This document shows positions 20,879-31,708 of a stretch of DNA of 64,000 nt, one piece after another (position 1 is the first letter of the stretch; each line of letters begins with the position of its first letter). The stretch is taken from contig CM077160.1 in assembly GCA_039583875.1 (NCBI GenBank), forward strand, positions 117,539,895-117,603,894. Direction: 5' to 3'. Origin of the DNA: Platanthera guangdongensis. Its lineage: Eukaryota > Streptophyta > Magnoliopsida > Asparagales > Orchidaceae. The position numbers and the translations under genes were made by a program. The notes beneath the pieces were generated by a model. That model searched no databases, was not told the origin of the DNA, and saw only the letters and a list, made by a program, of their open reading frames with translations.

Positions 20879-21530
20879 CATCAACAATATCAAAGAAGCA
20901 ATATGCAATAATAAAGTTCCAAGGGCAGCAAACAACAACAAAGAAGGCAAATCAGTCAACAGCAGACATCTGAAGATAATCAGCAAGAAAAATCAATTCC
21001 AGAAAGGACACTATCTCCAGTATATGATCCTGAAATGGATCCTAATTTTAGAATGGTGAGATTCAAGGAGGTCATAACACTTTCATAGATCAGGAAAGCT
21101 AAGGAAGAAGGAAAATAAAATTCTCAGAATCCAACCATGTCTTCCTACAGGAAGAAAGAGATAGAAAGGCATGAAAAGAAAAATCTCTTTAATATTGATA
21201 CATATATGAGTCTCCATCCAAAAGCTGTAGTGCCTAGAGCTGCATCAGTCAAGATTCTGGGTACTGAAGACATGAAGATGACTCAAAGAGAAGCAGAGAA
21301 TCCCAAAAGAATAATGGTCTTCTCAAAACCTGTTCCTTCTTCAGATGCTTCAAAGAAAAACTCATAATTTTCTGATTATGCATTTTGAATTTAATTTTTG
21401 ATATATATATACTCATAAGGCACATTTGTTTATATCTGCTGAAGTTTTATAATTCTGTCAGATATTTTTATTGCTTTGTGATTTTTTTTATTTTTATTTT
21501 TATAGTGACCTCACCCAAATAAGAAGAGAT
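20879..21530 (+). pseudogene. Family A-like Sirevirus (A-2): env-like C-terminus and tail
   Basis: Frame 21137-21367 (SYRKKEIERHEKKNLFNIDT, YMSLHPKAVVPRAASVKILG) aligns to the A-3 env-like end (YMKLHPEAVVPRATSLNIIG). The upstream Gln-rich 20885-21050 also corresponds. The purine tract before the LTR reads AATAAGAAGAGAT instead of AATAGGGGGAGAT, the run of G having become A-rich, so the copy is older than A-1 and A-3. Everything 5' of 20879 is missing or replaced by the gene B block. Confidence 0.7.
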
Positions 21531-23140
21531 TTTTGGAACCCTACTTGTGATTTGGTCTAGGTTCACTATTAGGATTGATGACCCAACATGTATAGTCTAG
21601 GGTCATAAGTTAGTTCTAGGGTTAAGGTCAGTCACATTAGGTTAGATTGTTGAAAACCTACCTTGAGAAGACTTCAGAGATAGAAGACTATATATACAAG
21701 GCAGTTTTAAAGATTGCAGAAAAGGTGTTCAACGATAGTTGAACTCAGCTCGACGATCATCGATCTCAGATCGACGAACTCAGAGTTCCTTCTCTGAGTT
21801 AAGCTCGACGAAAGTCTTGCTGAGGTCGACAAACTCTGATCCTTCCTCAGAATCTCAGCTCGACGAAGTGTCTTCTCAGTTTGACGAACTTGGAGCTCAG
21901 ATTGGCAAGTATATTTTCTACTCGATGATCTTGGAGCTCAGCTCGATGAAGGAGAATTATCAGTTCGATGAACGTGGAGCTCAGGTCGACAAAATCTTTG
22001 CTGAGTTCGACTAACTCCTTCCAGTTTCTGTTCGACTAAACTTCTCTGCAGTTTCTCAGATCGACTAAAGTAGTTTGATTTCAAGTATTAAGATAATAAT
22101 ACTCTATTAATTAATGCTCAATATTCTTAAGAATACAGTCGTTTTCTAGTTGCATTAATTATGAATCATAGATTTATTACTCTACCATTTTTAGTGGGAT
22201 AGTTGGGGAAATACATTGAAGACAAAAATAAGTCGTTCCAACTCCCAGAGATTATGCAGAAGATTTCAAGGAATTTGAAATTCAAATGTGTTTGAAATCA
22301 GCAATCAATATATAAAGAATAGTTTCAAAAGATTGTCTACAATAAGCAATTAAGAAGAACAAGCAGTAATCAACAAGGAGAAGAAGAAAGAAAAATCTGC
22401 ATTCAGAGAACAAGAGACAGAGAAAAAGAAACATCTTGTTCATCATTCTTCTTCTTCAAGATTTTCTTCCAGCAACACAAATTCAATTTGAACCAAAATC
22501 TCAATCTCTCAGAATCTTTTATTGGAAGAAGTTCTCTTTGAAGGCCTACACCCTGAAGCAGAGCTTACAATCCTGATCAGATTTGTATAACTTGGGGGGA
22601 GCTTTGACAACATCAACAAAATCCACTAGTCATCTCAGAGATTTGAGACAGAGAAGAAAACAACTTTTTATTTTCTTTCACTGTGTACAAGGTTATAACT
22701 CCCTTCAAAAGATAAACTCTTTGGTTGTCAAGTCTCCTGATCAAAAGACTTGGTTTGGTTTTTGGTCACCTGATCAAAAGCTCAAAGAGTTGCTAGATCT
22801 CCATTAGAAAATAGATCTTGTGGTGATAGGTCACCTAATTAAAAACCTATGATGATAGGACACCTGATCAAAAACCTGTGGTGGTAGGGCACCTAATCAA
22901 AAACCTCTAGTGGATTCCTACCAGGGTGGTAGAATAGTGGATGTACCCAGATTTATTAGGGAACCACTATAAACTCCTTGTGTCATCTGGTTGTGCTTTA
23001 CTGTTTTATTTTCTATATTGTCATACTTATTTTATTTATTTATATATATGTATCACCAATTTTAATCCACTGTAAAAATAAAGTTAAATTTTAAAGTACT
23101 CTATTCACCCCCCTCTAGAGTTGGTTAGATCAATCCCTCA
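21531..23140 (+). mobile_element. LTR of family A copy A-2
   Basis: Starts TTTTGGAACCC (mutated TGTTGGATCCC) and ends AATCCCTCA at 23140. Same internal order as other family A LTRs: TCGACGAA array at 21736-22075, GGGGGGAGCTTTGAC near 22595, CACCTGATCAAAA repeats 22735-22910, C-run near 23106. It is followed directly by the inner part of a family C LTR, so A-2 probably inserted into that LTR. Confidence 0.75.
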
Positions 23141-23435
23141 CTTTAAATCCTCCTATCCTAAGTTGTAGGACTATTAATTTAGTCTGAGGTAGGTGATCTT
23201 TGGATCATTGATCTATAGGAGCAAGCTTGATCTAAGTTATAGGGCTTTGTGCCTGAGGTAGGTCTTGGAGGAGACTGAGAGAACCTGAGAGATCTATATT
23301 GTAAGCTCTTTGGAGCCGATATTTGGAGAAGAGCCTTATCTAACAAGCTATTAGAAAGGTGGGAGGGACAGTGGATGTACCAATAATCTGGGGAACCATT
23401 ATAAAATTCCTGTGTTCTTTGTGTGATTGTCTTGA
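23141..23435 (+). mobile_element. 3' portion of a family C LTR (C-1, 5' side)
   Basis: Matches the end of the C-2 LTR (30075-30360): GTAGGACTATTAATTTAGTC, the repeated 'TGAGGTAGG' blocks and the GGTGGGA...ATAAAATTCC end. The LTR start has been lost to A-2, and the true end plus primer site are lost by deletion, because mid-gag sequence begins at about 23465. Confidence 0.7.
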
Positions 23436-23464
23436 AAGTAAAATATAACTAAATCACAACACAC

Positions 23465-24112
23465 CCAAAGAAAAGATATGTGAGATTCTCTTATTGTCTA
23501 CATGGAAGGGACAGAGGAGGTGAGGGATGACAAGAAAACCCTACTCAACCAAGAGTATGAAGCCTTTAGGCAGACCAAGAAAGATAACATAGCTGATTGC
23601 TATAAGATGTTTTTCACGATAGTGAACAGTTTGATCACCTATAGCAGACAGTTCTCTAACTATAACCTAAATGACAAGTTCTTGAGATCCCTTAACAAGT
23701 AATGAGACATCAAGATATGTGCCAACAGAGAAGTTGGTAATCTGGTCAACACATTGCCCTAGAATCTGTTTGGGAAGCTACTATCCCATGAGATACAGCT
23801 GAACTCCAGGAAGGCTGAAGAGGATGCTTCCTGTTCTCATAACAAAGAGAAGTTTATGGCCTTTAGAGCTGAATCCACAAGAAGAAGCAGGAGAAAGACT
23901 CCTTCTCCACCAAGGAGATTTGTAGAGTCAGAAATCTCAGATCCCAACTCCTATGGGAATGAACTATCTGATGGAGAACTAGCACTATTCTCCAAGCAAT
24001 TCAAGAAGTTGCTAAGTAGAAGGGGACAATGGAAGAACAATGGATCTTCTAGCTCCACCTCAAAGAAGCCTTACTCCAGCATGGACAAATCAAGAAATGA
24101 CCCTCTAAGAAA
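23465..24112 (+). pseudogene. C-1 gag, N-terminal half (5' truncated)
   Basis: Begins inside gag at the MCEILLLSTWK-like remnant of the KEMWDTL block, then TEEVRDDKKTLLNQEYEAFR and FSNYNLNDKFLRSLNK, followed by two adjacent stops (TAATGA at 23701) and a TAG at 23760-23762. The later frame 23856-24112 is the RRSRRKTPSPPRR and ELSDGELALFSKQFKKLLSR region. The same stops are present in C-2, so both descend from an already broken template. Confidence 0.75.
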
Positions 24113-24491
24113 GGCATTGTTCGATCTTACAACGCCCTTAGAGGGGGGGTGAATAAGGGTTAATTAATTTTCGTTAACTAGACAAAGTTTACGCGATGAA
24201 CGAAAATAATGAAATTATGAAATGGAGACTAATTTTTCATAAGCAGACTTGAACACTCTGAAATATATAAAAGCTAGAACAATAATAATTTATTTCAAAA
24301 GTGCTAAAAGTGAATACAAGGTATCTCTATTGAGCTAAAGACAAAGGATTATGAAAAGTACAATTTCTTTTGTTTTCGCCAGTCCTTCTACCAAGAACCG
24401 GCAGGCTAAAATGTATCTCTCCCTAGATCGTGCTAGTATCCTCCCATAGATCTACCTTGATCAAGACGCTGCACACAAGGAAACGATCTCT

Positions 24492-24690
24492 CCCTAAGTC
24501 ACAAAAGGACTTGGACGTCACGGACAAGGCGGCGATTTTCCCCTAATCCACACAAGGAATTAGACGTCATGCACAAGGCGGCAATTTTCCCTAAGCCACG
24601 CAAGGACTTAGACGTCACACACAAGGTGGCGATTTCCCCCAGGCCACGAAAGGACTTAGACGCCACACACAAGATGGCAATTTCCCCTCT
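24492..24690. repeat. ~48-bp tandem repeat in the solo LTR
   Basis: Four head-to-tail copies of a ~48-bp unit around the constant parts AAGGACTTAGACGTCA and ACAAGGCGGCGATTT; copies differ by a few transitions. Located in the transcribed half of the LTR. Confidence 0.8.
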
Positions 24691-24961
24691 CGATTACAAT
24701 AGGTTTATAATATGAATAAGAAAAAAATAAATTGAAAACTTCTTAATCAAAACTCCTTCAAACAATGCGCTGAAAATGACGACGAATCCTAGCGAGGGTT
24801 GCTTTGAATGCTATGTACGTGCCGTCAATCTTTTGAGCTTCGACCTTCTTGAGAGTATGGAGTAAATCTGGAATCTGGAGCTCTCTGGTTCGTCTAAACA
24901 GGAAGGTGCACTTCTGGTAACGAAATTCGTGATCTCCTCAGAAAATTGAATGGATTTTATA

Positions 24962-25250
24962 CTTTGGCGATATCGCCTGGCGACACTGGCTATCGCGACC
25001 TGGCGATATCGGTAACTGTTGTCACGTGTCCCACGAACTCCTCATTTTTACATTCCAGATCTGTCGATTGTCAAACGTGGACTGTCGCCTGGCTACACTG
25101 GGTATCGCCACCTGGCGATAGTGGTAACTATCGCCATGTGTCCCATAAGATCCTGATTTTCACATTGCAGATTCGTCGAACGTCGAACATCGATCGTCGA
25201 TCGCAGATTCATCGAACGTCGCTGTTGCCTATGGGCGATACCCAATATTG
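24962..25250. repeat. TATCGCC/GGCGATA palindrome array in the solo LTR
   Basis: Inverted TATCGCC and GGCGATA motifs occur about ten times in 290 bp, arranged as two ~120-bp tandem copies (each with a GTAACTRTYG and TTTTTACATT-like segment). They are followed by TCGTCGAACGTCGAACATCG. The array begins directly next to the minus-strand TATAAAAT box (24954-24961). Confidence 0.75.
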
Positions 25251-25411
25251 CTTGGTGATTCCTTCTAAGCTCATCTGTTCTGACCTGAAACATCGCCCAA
25301 AATCCATCAGAACTATACATGTGATATCTGCACATCATAACACCCAAAGATCTAATACAAATGAGATTTGTTATAAGCAAACCAAAGAAGCATGGAAAGT
25401 ATACTCCAACA

Positions 25412-26995
25412 AGTATGACTCCAAGGAGAACAAACATGTTAAGTTTAATATTGTTTGCTACTATTGCAACAGGTGTGGACATGTCATTGCTGACTGTCCA
25501 AATAAGGAGCAGATGAGGTCTGAAGGCAAAAAGAATTACATGGACAAGAAGACTGAAAAGAGTTTTTTGGCCAAGAAGAAAGTCATCTTATTAGACAAAG
25601 ATTCTGCGTCTTCAGATTCAAATGAAGAGGAGGCCTACATTGGTCTCATGTACATTGAAGAAGAGGCTGATCATCCAACTTCCCCATCAGGAATAAGGGC
25701 TCTAATGTCCTCAGTTGACAGTTATCATAAACCGGATGAGGAGTTTAGTCTCATGGCCACATTAGAAGAAAATCAGGATAACCCTACTCCTGATGAGGTA
25801 CACTTTATGCCTATCTCTTCTTTTGCCAATGAGCCTAGCTCAGTCTCTAAAGCATCCACTTCCTCTAGTGGGAATGATGCTTCAGAATCAAAAAATGATG
25901 TCAATAAATTGATTGACAAGTATGGTGCCCTTGTGAATGCTTTGAAAAGAAGCAAGAAGTTGGCCAAGAAGCAGACTAAGGAGATAATCTCCCTACAACT
26001 AGCTGCTTTGCAGCAGTCTGATTCAGCATCTTTACCTGAACAGAAAATGAGAGAAGTTAGCCAACTAAAGTCCATCTTAATCATACAGATTGGGACCATC
26101 TTCCACAAGAACAAGATCATTAGGGATCTTGAAGAGAAACTCCTACAGGAGATAATGATTGTGGCTCAATTTAGTATGCCCAAAACAGTGTTACCATTGG
26201 TAGAATCCTCCTCCTCTCAAAAGGGTAAGAAGGGGTTGGGATTCATGGGGAACACTAGAGTGTCCCATTCTAAAGGGAAAGGCAAAGCTCCAATTCTGCC
26301 CCTGGAATCATTGCCTCACATTTCTTTTAGGAAGGTTTTGTTTCCATCAAACAAGTATGACCAAGAAAGTATATATGGTCACTGGTTGAATGGTAGATCC
26401 ACTAGTGTGAACAAAAATATTCACAGCTATGGTGGAAGATATAATAAGGGGATGAGTGCCATTAAGGCTCCCCATGAAGAAATTCAAATGGCCCATCATG
26501 AACCATTTGTATTTGGTGCACGAAACTCTGCTCTCAAAAATAAGGCAGTGACCTTTTCTCAGGATCTCACAAAAAACATTCAGACCAAGGGCAAGTCTGT
26601 CAACAAGCCAGACTTGGGCATTTTTGAGTCCATCAAGAGTATGTCTTCTACAAAGAAGACCTCTATTGGTAGATCTCAAGAAAAAATTAAGTTCTTCTGC
26701 TAGTAGACTCACCTTCTGTCAGATTGTGGAAGAGATAAATAAGAAAAAGGTAGCTGCTCTTACTTCTGAATAGTTAGATACTACCAGAACTGCTCAGAAT
26801 AAAAGATATAATATTCATGAATGTTGGTGTTGTGACAAAGTAGGGCATTTTGCCTTAGATTGCTCCCAGAAGTTTAATGTGTCCAGAGCAACTGGTAGTC
26901 TTCCTGTCAGAAAATCTACAGGAAGACAAGGTATATTTCAGGCTAACCAGAACCTATGACCCAATAAAAATTGCGGTCATAAGGTAACTTAAATC
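25412..26995 (+). pseudogene. C-1 gag, C-terminal half
   Basis: Continues gag after the solo LTR: SKENKHVKFN-type region and zinc knuckle CYYCNRCGHVIADC (about 25460-25500), acidic stretch, coiled coil (NKLIDKYGALVNALKRSKKL, LKSILIIQIGTIFHKNKIIR), basic GKKGLGFMGNTR region and KSVNKPDLGIFESIKSM. It ends in frame at 26703, then a second zinc knuckle CWCCDKVGHFALDC near 26825. Because the preceding solo LTR is accidentally open in this frame, a chimeric 585-codon frame runs 24946-26703; its first ~150 codons are LTR sequence and not gag. Confidence 0.75.
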
Positions 26996-28209
26996 TTGTT
27001 TTGCAGGATAGTCCAAGTGCACATACCCCTATATGATACTTGGACATAGGTTGTTCCAGATATAAGACTGGAACAAGAAGCCATCTTAAGGATCATACTC
27101 CAGTGAGGAATGGACCTAAGATCTGCAGGTATGAAGTTAGAGATGGATAAATAGACAATCAAGGATACTCCTCCTACTGCCCAATGTGGTGTGCATTCCT
27201 GAAGAATGTCAATATACACAAGTCTTGGGTAAAGACCAGCAGAATCCAGCCATTGAAGCTCAAAGATGTTTGACTGGTGGGACACAGTTTTTGCTGTCAT
27301 TTCAGCAAATTATTGAGAAGAAAAGAGAAGAAAAAGTAGGATGTACTCATTATTGAGGAAAGTACAGGAAGCAGCTCTTCTGAGAGCAGTAAGGAAGGGG
27401 CACATTATCCTCAGTTCAAATGATGACTGAAAGTAGTGTAGACATGATCTTTGCAAATATTAAGGGGGAGACTGTCAAGCTAGATGCTCCTATTGATGGG
27501 TATCATGTTCAGTCTAGGTTGTTGGATAAGCTTGATTCTTACCAAGAGTACCTCCAACACAGAATAGATTAGAAGAATATTGTTGAAGATCAGCATGTCC
27601 CTATGGATATTGCTGGGGTTAAGGGGGAGACTACCCAGATGGTTGCACCTGCTATAGGAAAGAAAGTATAATTAGTTTAAGAACAGCTGGATTGCTCCAG
27701 CTATAGTTGATACAAGTCAGCATCTTCTAATGGGAAATGCAGAGATTGAGAGGGAGATTCCAACAAAACTTCCTACTCAAGAAAATAAGAAAATCAAGGA
27801 TGGAACTTGTCTATTCTAAAGGAGAAGGCTGGTTTTATGGAATGACAAGAAGGAGGCCAGTATTACTATATCCACTGTTGTGTCAGAATATATATCTGCA
27901 GGGTGCTGCTGTGCTCATTTACTGTGGATCCAGCATCAGCTCCAGGATTACAACATCAAGATAAGTAGCACCCCCAAGTACTGTGATTCAACTAATGTAA
28001 TATCCATTGCTATGAATCTTATCTCTCATAGTAGGACTAAGCATATAGATATTAGGTATCATTTTATTAGGGAGCATGTGGAGAAGGAAGACATTAGTCT
28101 TGAGTGTGTCCCTATAGACAAACAAGTAGCTGACATCTTCACTAATCCAGTAGATGAAGTCAAGTTCAACACCTTTAAGTTTGAGTTGGGTATATTGAAC
28201 TTGGTATAG
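26996..28209 (+). pseudogene. C-1 pol remnant: protease start and RNase H end
   Basis: TTGTTTTGCAG (26996-27006) precedes a protease start in which the active-site Asp-Ser-Gly reads Asp-Ile-Gly and the preceding Trp codon is TGA. Integrase and most of RT are missing; unaligned sequence with two AGGGGGAG motifs (27463, 27622) follows. The frame 27880-28209 is the RNase H end: SEYISAGCCCAHLLWIQHQL, SHSRTKHIDIRYHFIREHVE, DKQVADIFTNPVDEVKFN and a terminal stop at 28207-28209. Matches the D-1 RNase H C-terminus well. Confidence 0.75.
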
Positions 28210-28634
28210 CTTCAGTTTCCCCTTATTTTGTTTTTATTACAAGAATTACTTTTCTTGCAGGTTGTTAAGTCTCTCAAGTGGTATCAAGACTTATATGGAC
28301 TAAAGTGTTTATTAGAGAAGATGATAGGAGATGCTCCTGTTGAGGGGGAGCAAGTCCAGCAGTTGTAGGAACAAGCTAAGCTTCTTGTTGAGAAGGAGAA
28401 AGCAGCTGCAACAGTTGTCATATCAACACTGTTGTTCTGTATATCCTAAGGACAATGCACAGATTGAGGTGGAGATCAACTCTGAACTCCCTACTCCAGA
28501 GATTTGTTATGACATAGTAATAAACTTCTCTGAGTCTGATATGGATGTTGCTGCTGAGAAGACAAAGTTATTGTATAAGAAGAGGAAAGTTGTAAAGGCC
28601 AGCACCTCCCTGACTATAGTTGCGTGAAAGACAA
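28210..28634 (+). pseudogene. C-1 env-like fragment
   Basis: Short remnant after pol with AGGGGGAG (28343-28350) and a frame 28331-28627 (Gln-rich start; SESDMDVAAEKTKLL; KKRKVVKAS basic end). Similar in position and acidic/basic character to the env-like middle part of D-1, but too short to identify. Probably what is left after internal deletion. Confidence 0.4.
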
Positions 28635-28654
28635 AAATTTATCTAAGTCCACAG

Positions 28655-29250
28655 GCATTGAGTGAAGCCAGTTCACTCAACTCCAGATGTCAAGGAAGAT
28701 TGCTGAAAAGGTAGATATGAGGCTAAGCCCACAAGCGTTGAGTGAAGGCAGTTCACTCAATGCTAGCACATCAAGAAAATCGGCTAAGTACAAAAGCGTT
28801 AAGTGAAGAAGCAGACCGAAATTCTGTTTAAGTTCAGAAGCATTGGGTGAAGGCAGTTCATTCAACGCTAGCTCATCAAGAAAATCAGCTAAGAACAGAA
28901 GCGTTGAGTGAAGGCAGTTCACTCAATGCCTCATCAAGAAGATAGGCAAAGGCAGAAATCATTGAGTGAAGACAGCTCACTCAACACATTCATAAAGTTG
29001 AAAATCAACTAAGTACAGAAGCGTTGAGTGATGAAGGCTCACTCAACACACTCAACGCCTATCAACCTAAAGTTTATCCAAGGGCAAAAGAATTGAGTGA
29101 AGGTTATTCACTCAACGCTTCCTCAATAAATATATTGGCTAAGACCAAATGCATTGAGGGATGAAGGCTCACTCAACGCACTCAACGCCTGGCAGTGCAG
29201 ATTATTTGGCTAAGTCTTCTTGCGCTGAGTGAAGGATGTTCACTCAACAC
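28655..29250. repeat. GCGTTGAGTGA / TCACTCAACGC hairpin array (C-2 LTR)
   Basis: About ten inverted pairs in 600 bp, each roughly 60 bp apart and mostly preceded by GGCTAAGNNCANAAG. Well-formed examples: 28735-28763 and 28901-28929, each an 11-bp stem (one mismatch) enclosing exactly 7 nt. Many CpG positions have decayed to TG or CA (GCATTGAGTGA, CTCAATGC). Confidence 0.85.
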
Positions 29251-30360
29251 AGTCAATGCCTGGGATGAACTGTCTGAATTGGGCTAAGTCCACAAATGCT
29301 GACGTCATCAAAAGTCAGCAGAATTTCAAATTATTACGGGAAGTCAACAGTACACGACAAACGTCGTCGCATGCCTATGTACTGCATTTAATGCAAAAGC
29401 AAGATTGCAGCTGCCAAATCCAAGTGGGCCTATGGGTCAAAGAGCCATTGGATGACGAATGATAAAAGTACTATAATCAGCAAGGAGAAGATAACGTTTA
29501 GAGATTTAACTTTACGTAAAAATGTGAAACTTCATCTTCTTCCTCTAGACATTGTTGTAGAGGATAAAAAAACAAAGTCAAAGTGCTTATCTAAAAGTTT
29601 AAGCAAGTCAGCTGTTATGATTCTCACCTTCAACAACAAGTTCAGAGAAACTCTTTGAGAAACAAGAAGCAGCCAAGGGCTAACCCTACCAGCAGCAGCA
29701 TCTTCATAGTTCAAGCAGATATTTCCCGGAGATCATTTTCTTGTTACTGTGAAAAAGTTAGAGCTTAGTTTTTCTCAGCTCAGGAAGTAGAAGGCTCAGA
29801 GAACATATCTCTGGAGTCAAATCATCATCAACCTTACTTTCTCTTTATAGGATCCATTGGATTAGAGTGTAGGCCTAATTATAAAGGATGAGTGTAGAAT
29901 CTTGTATAGATCTGAGGTAGGATCCTTGTGTGGATCTGAGGTAGGGAAATTTTCCTGAGGCAGGAGAGTCATTCTCTCTGAGTGGTAGGGCCTTTGTCCC
30001 TTAGTTGTAGGATCCTCCTATGGATCTGAGGTAGGGACTTTGTGCCTGACATGTAGGAGTGTGATTCTCTCTGAGTGGTAGGAATATCCTCCTACCCTGA
30101 GCTATAGGACTATTAATTTAGTCTGAGGTAGGTAATCTTTGGATTACTGAGCTATAGGAGCAAGCTTGCTTTGATTTATAGGGTTTTGTGATTGAGGTAG
30201 ATCTTGTAGAAGACTGAGAGATCTTGCGGTATCTGTGTTATAATCTCTTTGTATCCGCGATTTGGAGAAGTGCCTTGTCTAACAAGCTGTTAAAAAGGTG
30301 GGATGGATAGTGGACGTACCCATAATCTGGGGAACCACTATAAAATTCCTATGTGCTTTG
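29251..30360. repeat. TGAGGTAGG / GAGCTGTAGG tandem units in family C LTRs
   Basis: Repeated short blocks of the type 'CTGAGGTAGG...', 'GAGTGGTAGG...', 'TATAGGAGCAAGC' occur between about 29870 and 30250, and again at 44985-45260 (C-3) and 23150-23290 (C-1). They lie in the transcribed end of the LTR. No coding role; the rest of the interval is unique LTR sequence. Confidence 0.6.
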
Positions 30361-30450
30361 TGTACTTTCAAGTGATATCAGAGGAAAGTTACTCAAAAAG
30401 GATTTAGCAGTCTGAGTTGATCTCCAAGGGTAGCTAAAATAATTGTCTTT

Positions 30451-31708
30451 ATGGGTTCAAGAGAGAACAATAAGGAGCCGGGTTCCATGAAGCTTCCAAT
30501 CTGCAGGAAGGAATGCTTTGGGATTTGGAAATGAGACTGTTCATGGAAGCCCCTGATCCTAGGATTTTCATTACAGTCTAAGAAGGACCTTTAATCCCCA
30601 TGAATGTATCTGTCTTAGATTCAAATATCCAGACTCCGAAGAAGTTTTTAGAGATGACCAAGTATGAAGTCGTCCTAGCTACTATGGATAAGATGGCACA
30701 TAACATCATTGCTAGTGTCATAGATGATTCGACCTTCCAGAACTTGGTCCACTGAAAGACAACCAAAGAGATGTGCAATTTTCTTGTTGTCTACATGGAA
30801 AGGACAGAGGAGGTGACGGATGACAGGAAATCCCTACTCAACCAAGAGTATGAAGCCTTCAAGCAGACAAAGAAAGATAGCATAGCTGATTGCTATGAGA
30901 AGTTCTTCAAGATAGTGAACATTCTGATCACCTATGGCAGACAGTTCTCTAACTATGAGCTAAATGCCATGTTTTTGAGATCCCTTAATAAGTAATGAGA
31001 CATCAAGATCTGTGCCATTAGAAAAGTTGGCAATCTGTCCAACACATTGCCCTAGAATCTGTTTGGGAAGCTGATATCCCATGAGATACAACTGAACTCC
31101 AGGAAGGCTGAAGAGGATGTTGCTAGTTCTCATGACAAATAGAATTATGTGGCCTTCAAAGATGAAGCCACAAGTAGAATTAGGAGAAAGACTCCTTCTC
31201 CACCAAGGAGAGTTATAGAGACAGAAAGCTCAAATCCCAAGTCCTCTGGGAATGAACTATCAGATGGAGAACTAGCACTATTCTCCAAGCAATTCAAGAA
31301 GATGTTGAGTAGAAGGAGTTAGTGGAAGAACAATGGCTCACCTAGATCCACCTCAAAGAATCCTTACTCCAGCAAGGACAAATCCAGAAATGACCCCTCT
31401 GGGGAAAGGTACGACTCCAAGCAGAACAAACATGTTAAGTTTAATGTTGTTTGTTATTGTTTCAACATGTGTGGACATGTCATTGCTGACTGTCCAGATA
31501 AGAAGAATGAGCAGATGAGATATGAAGGCAAAATGCATCATAGGGACAAGGATACTGAAAAGAGTTTCTTGGCCAAGAAGAAAGTCAGCCTACCATACAG
31601 TGATTACAAGTCTTCAGATTCAGATGAAGAGGAGGCCTATATTAGTCTCAAGTCCATTGAAGAAGAGGCTGATCATCCAACTTCCCCATCAGGCATAAGG
31701 GCTCCACT
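30451..31708 (+). pseudogene. C-2 gag (decayed, 3' truncated)
   Basis: Starts MGSRENNKEPGSMKLPICRK at 30451, the same start as D-1 and C-3 gag. Breaks: frameshift near 30530, in-frame stops near 30580 and 30753, TAATGA near 30994, TAG 31053-31055 (Gln in C-3) and TAG near 31320 (Gln in C-1). The mid knuckle reads CYCFNMCGHVIADC with a displaced Cys. Homology ends at 31708 (SPSGIRAPL), where unrelated copia 3' sequence starts, so the rest was deleted or replaced. Confidence 0.75.

Larger units (their letters stand above)
24118..25411 (-). mobile_element. Solo LTR inside C-1 gag
   Basis: TGTTCGATCTTACAACG at 24118 and CTCCAACA at 25411 give TG...CA ends. Gag homology to C-2 is interrupted exactly between 24117 and 25412. 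Flanks GGCAT (24113-24117) and AGTAT (25412-25416) are each one transition from GGTAT, the sequence expected from the uninterrupted gag (C-2 has GGTAC), so they are read as a decayed 5-bp duplication. Orientation is minus by the TAGAGGGGGGGTGAATA-type end and a TATAAAAT box (24961-24954). No internal sequence is present, so this is an LTR-LTR recombination product of an otherwise unseen family. Confidence 0.8.
28635..30370 (+). mobile_element. Family C LTR shared by C-1 and C-2 (5' truncated)
   Basis: Aligns from its CTAAGTCCACAGGC start with position ~43735 inside the complete C-3 LTR, so the first ~300 bp are missing. Contains the hairpin array (28655-29250), many TGAGGTAGG/GAGCTGTAGG units (29870-30180) and ends TGTACTTTCA at 30370. 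The primer site TGATATCAGAGG (30373-30384) follows, and then gag. It is thus the 3' LTR of C-1 and the 5' LTR of C-2, an LTR-body-LTR-body arrangement. Confidence 0.75.

Noticed and set aside
22583..22807. Possible small gene in the A-2 LTR
   Set aside because: Lies in the transcribed end of the LTR and covers the CACCTGATCAAAA repeats; not conserved as a frame in A-1 or A-3.
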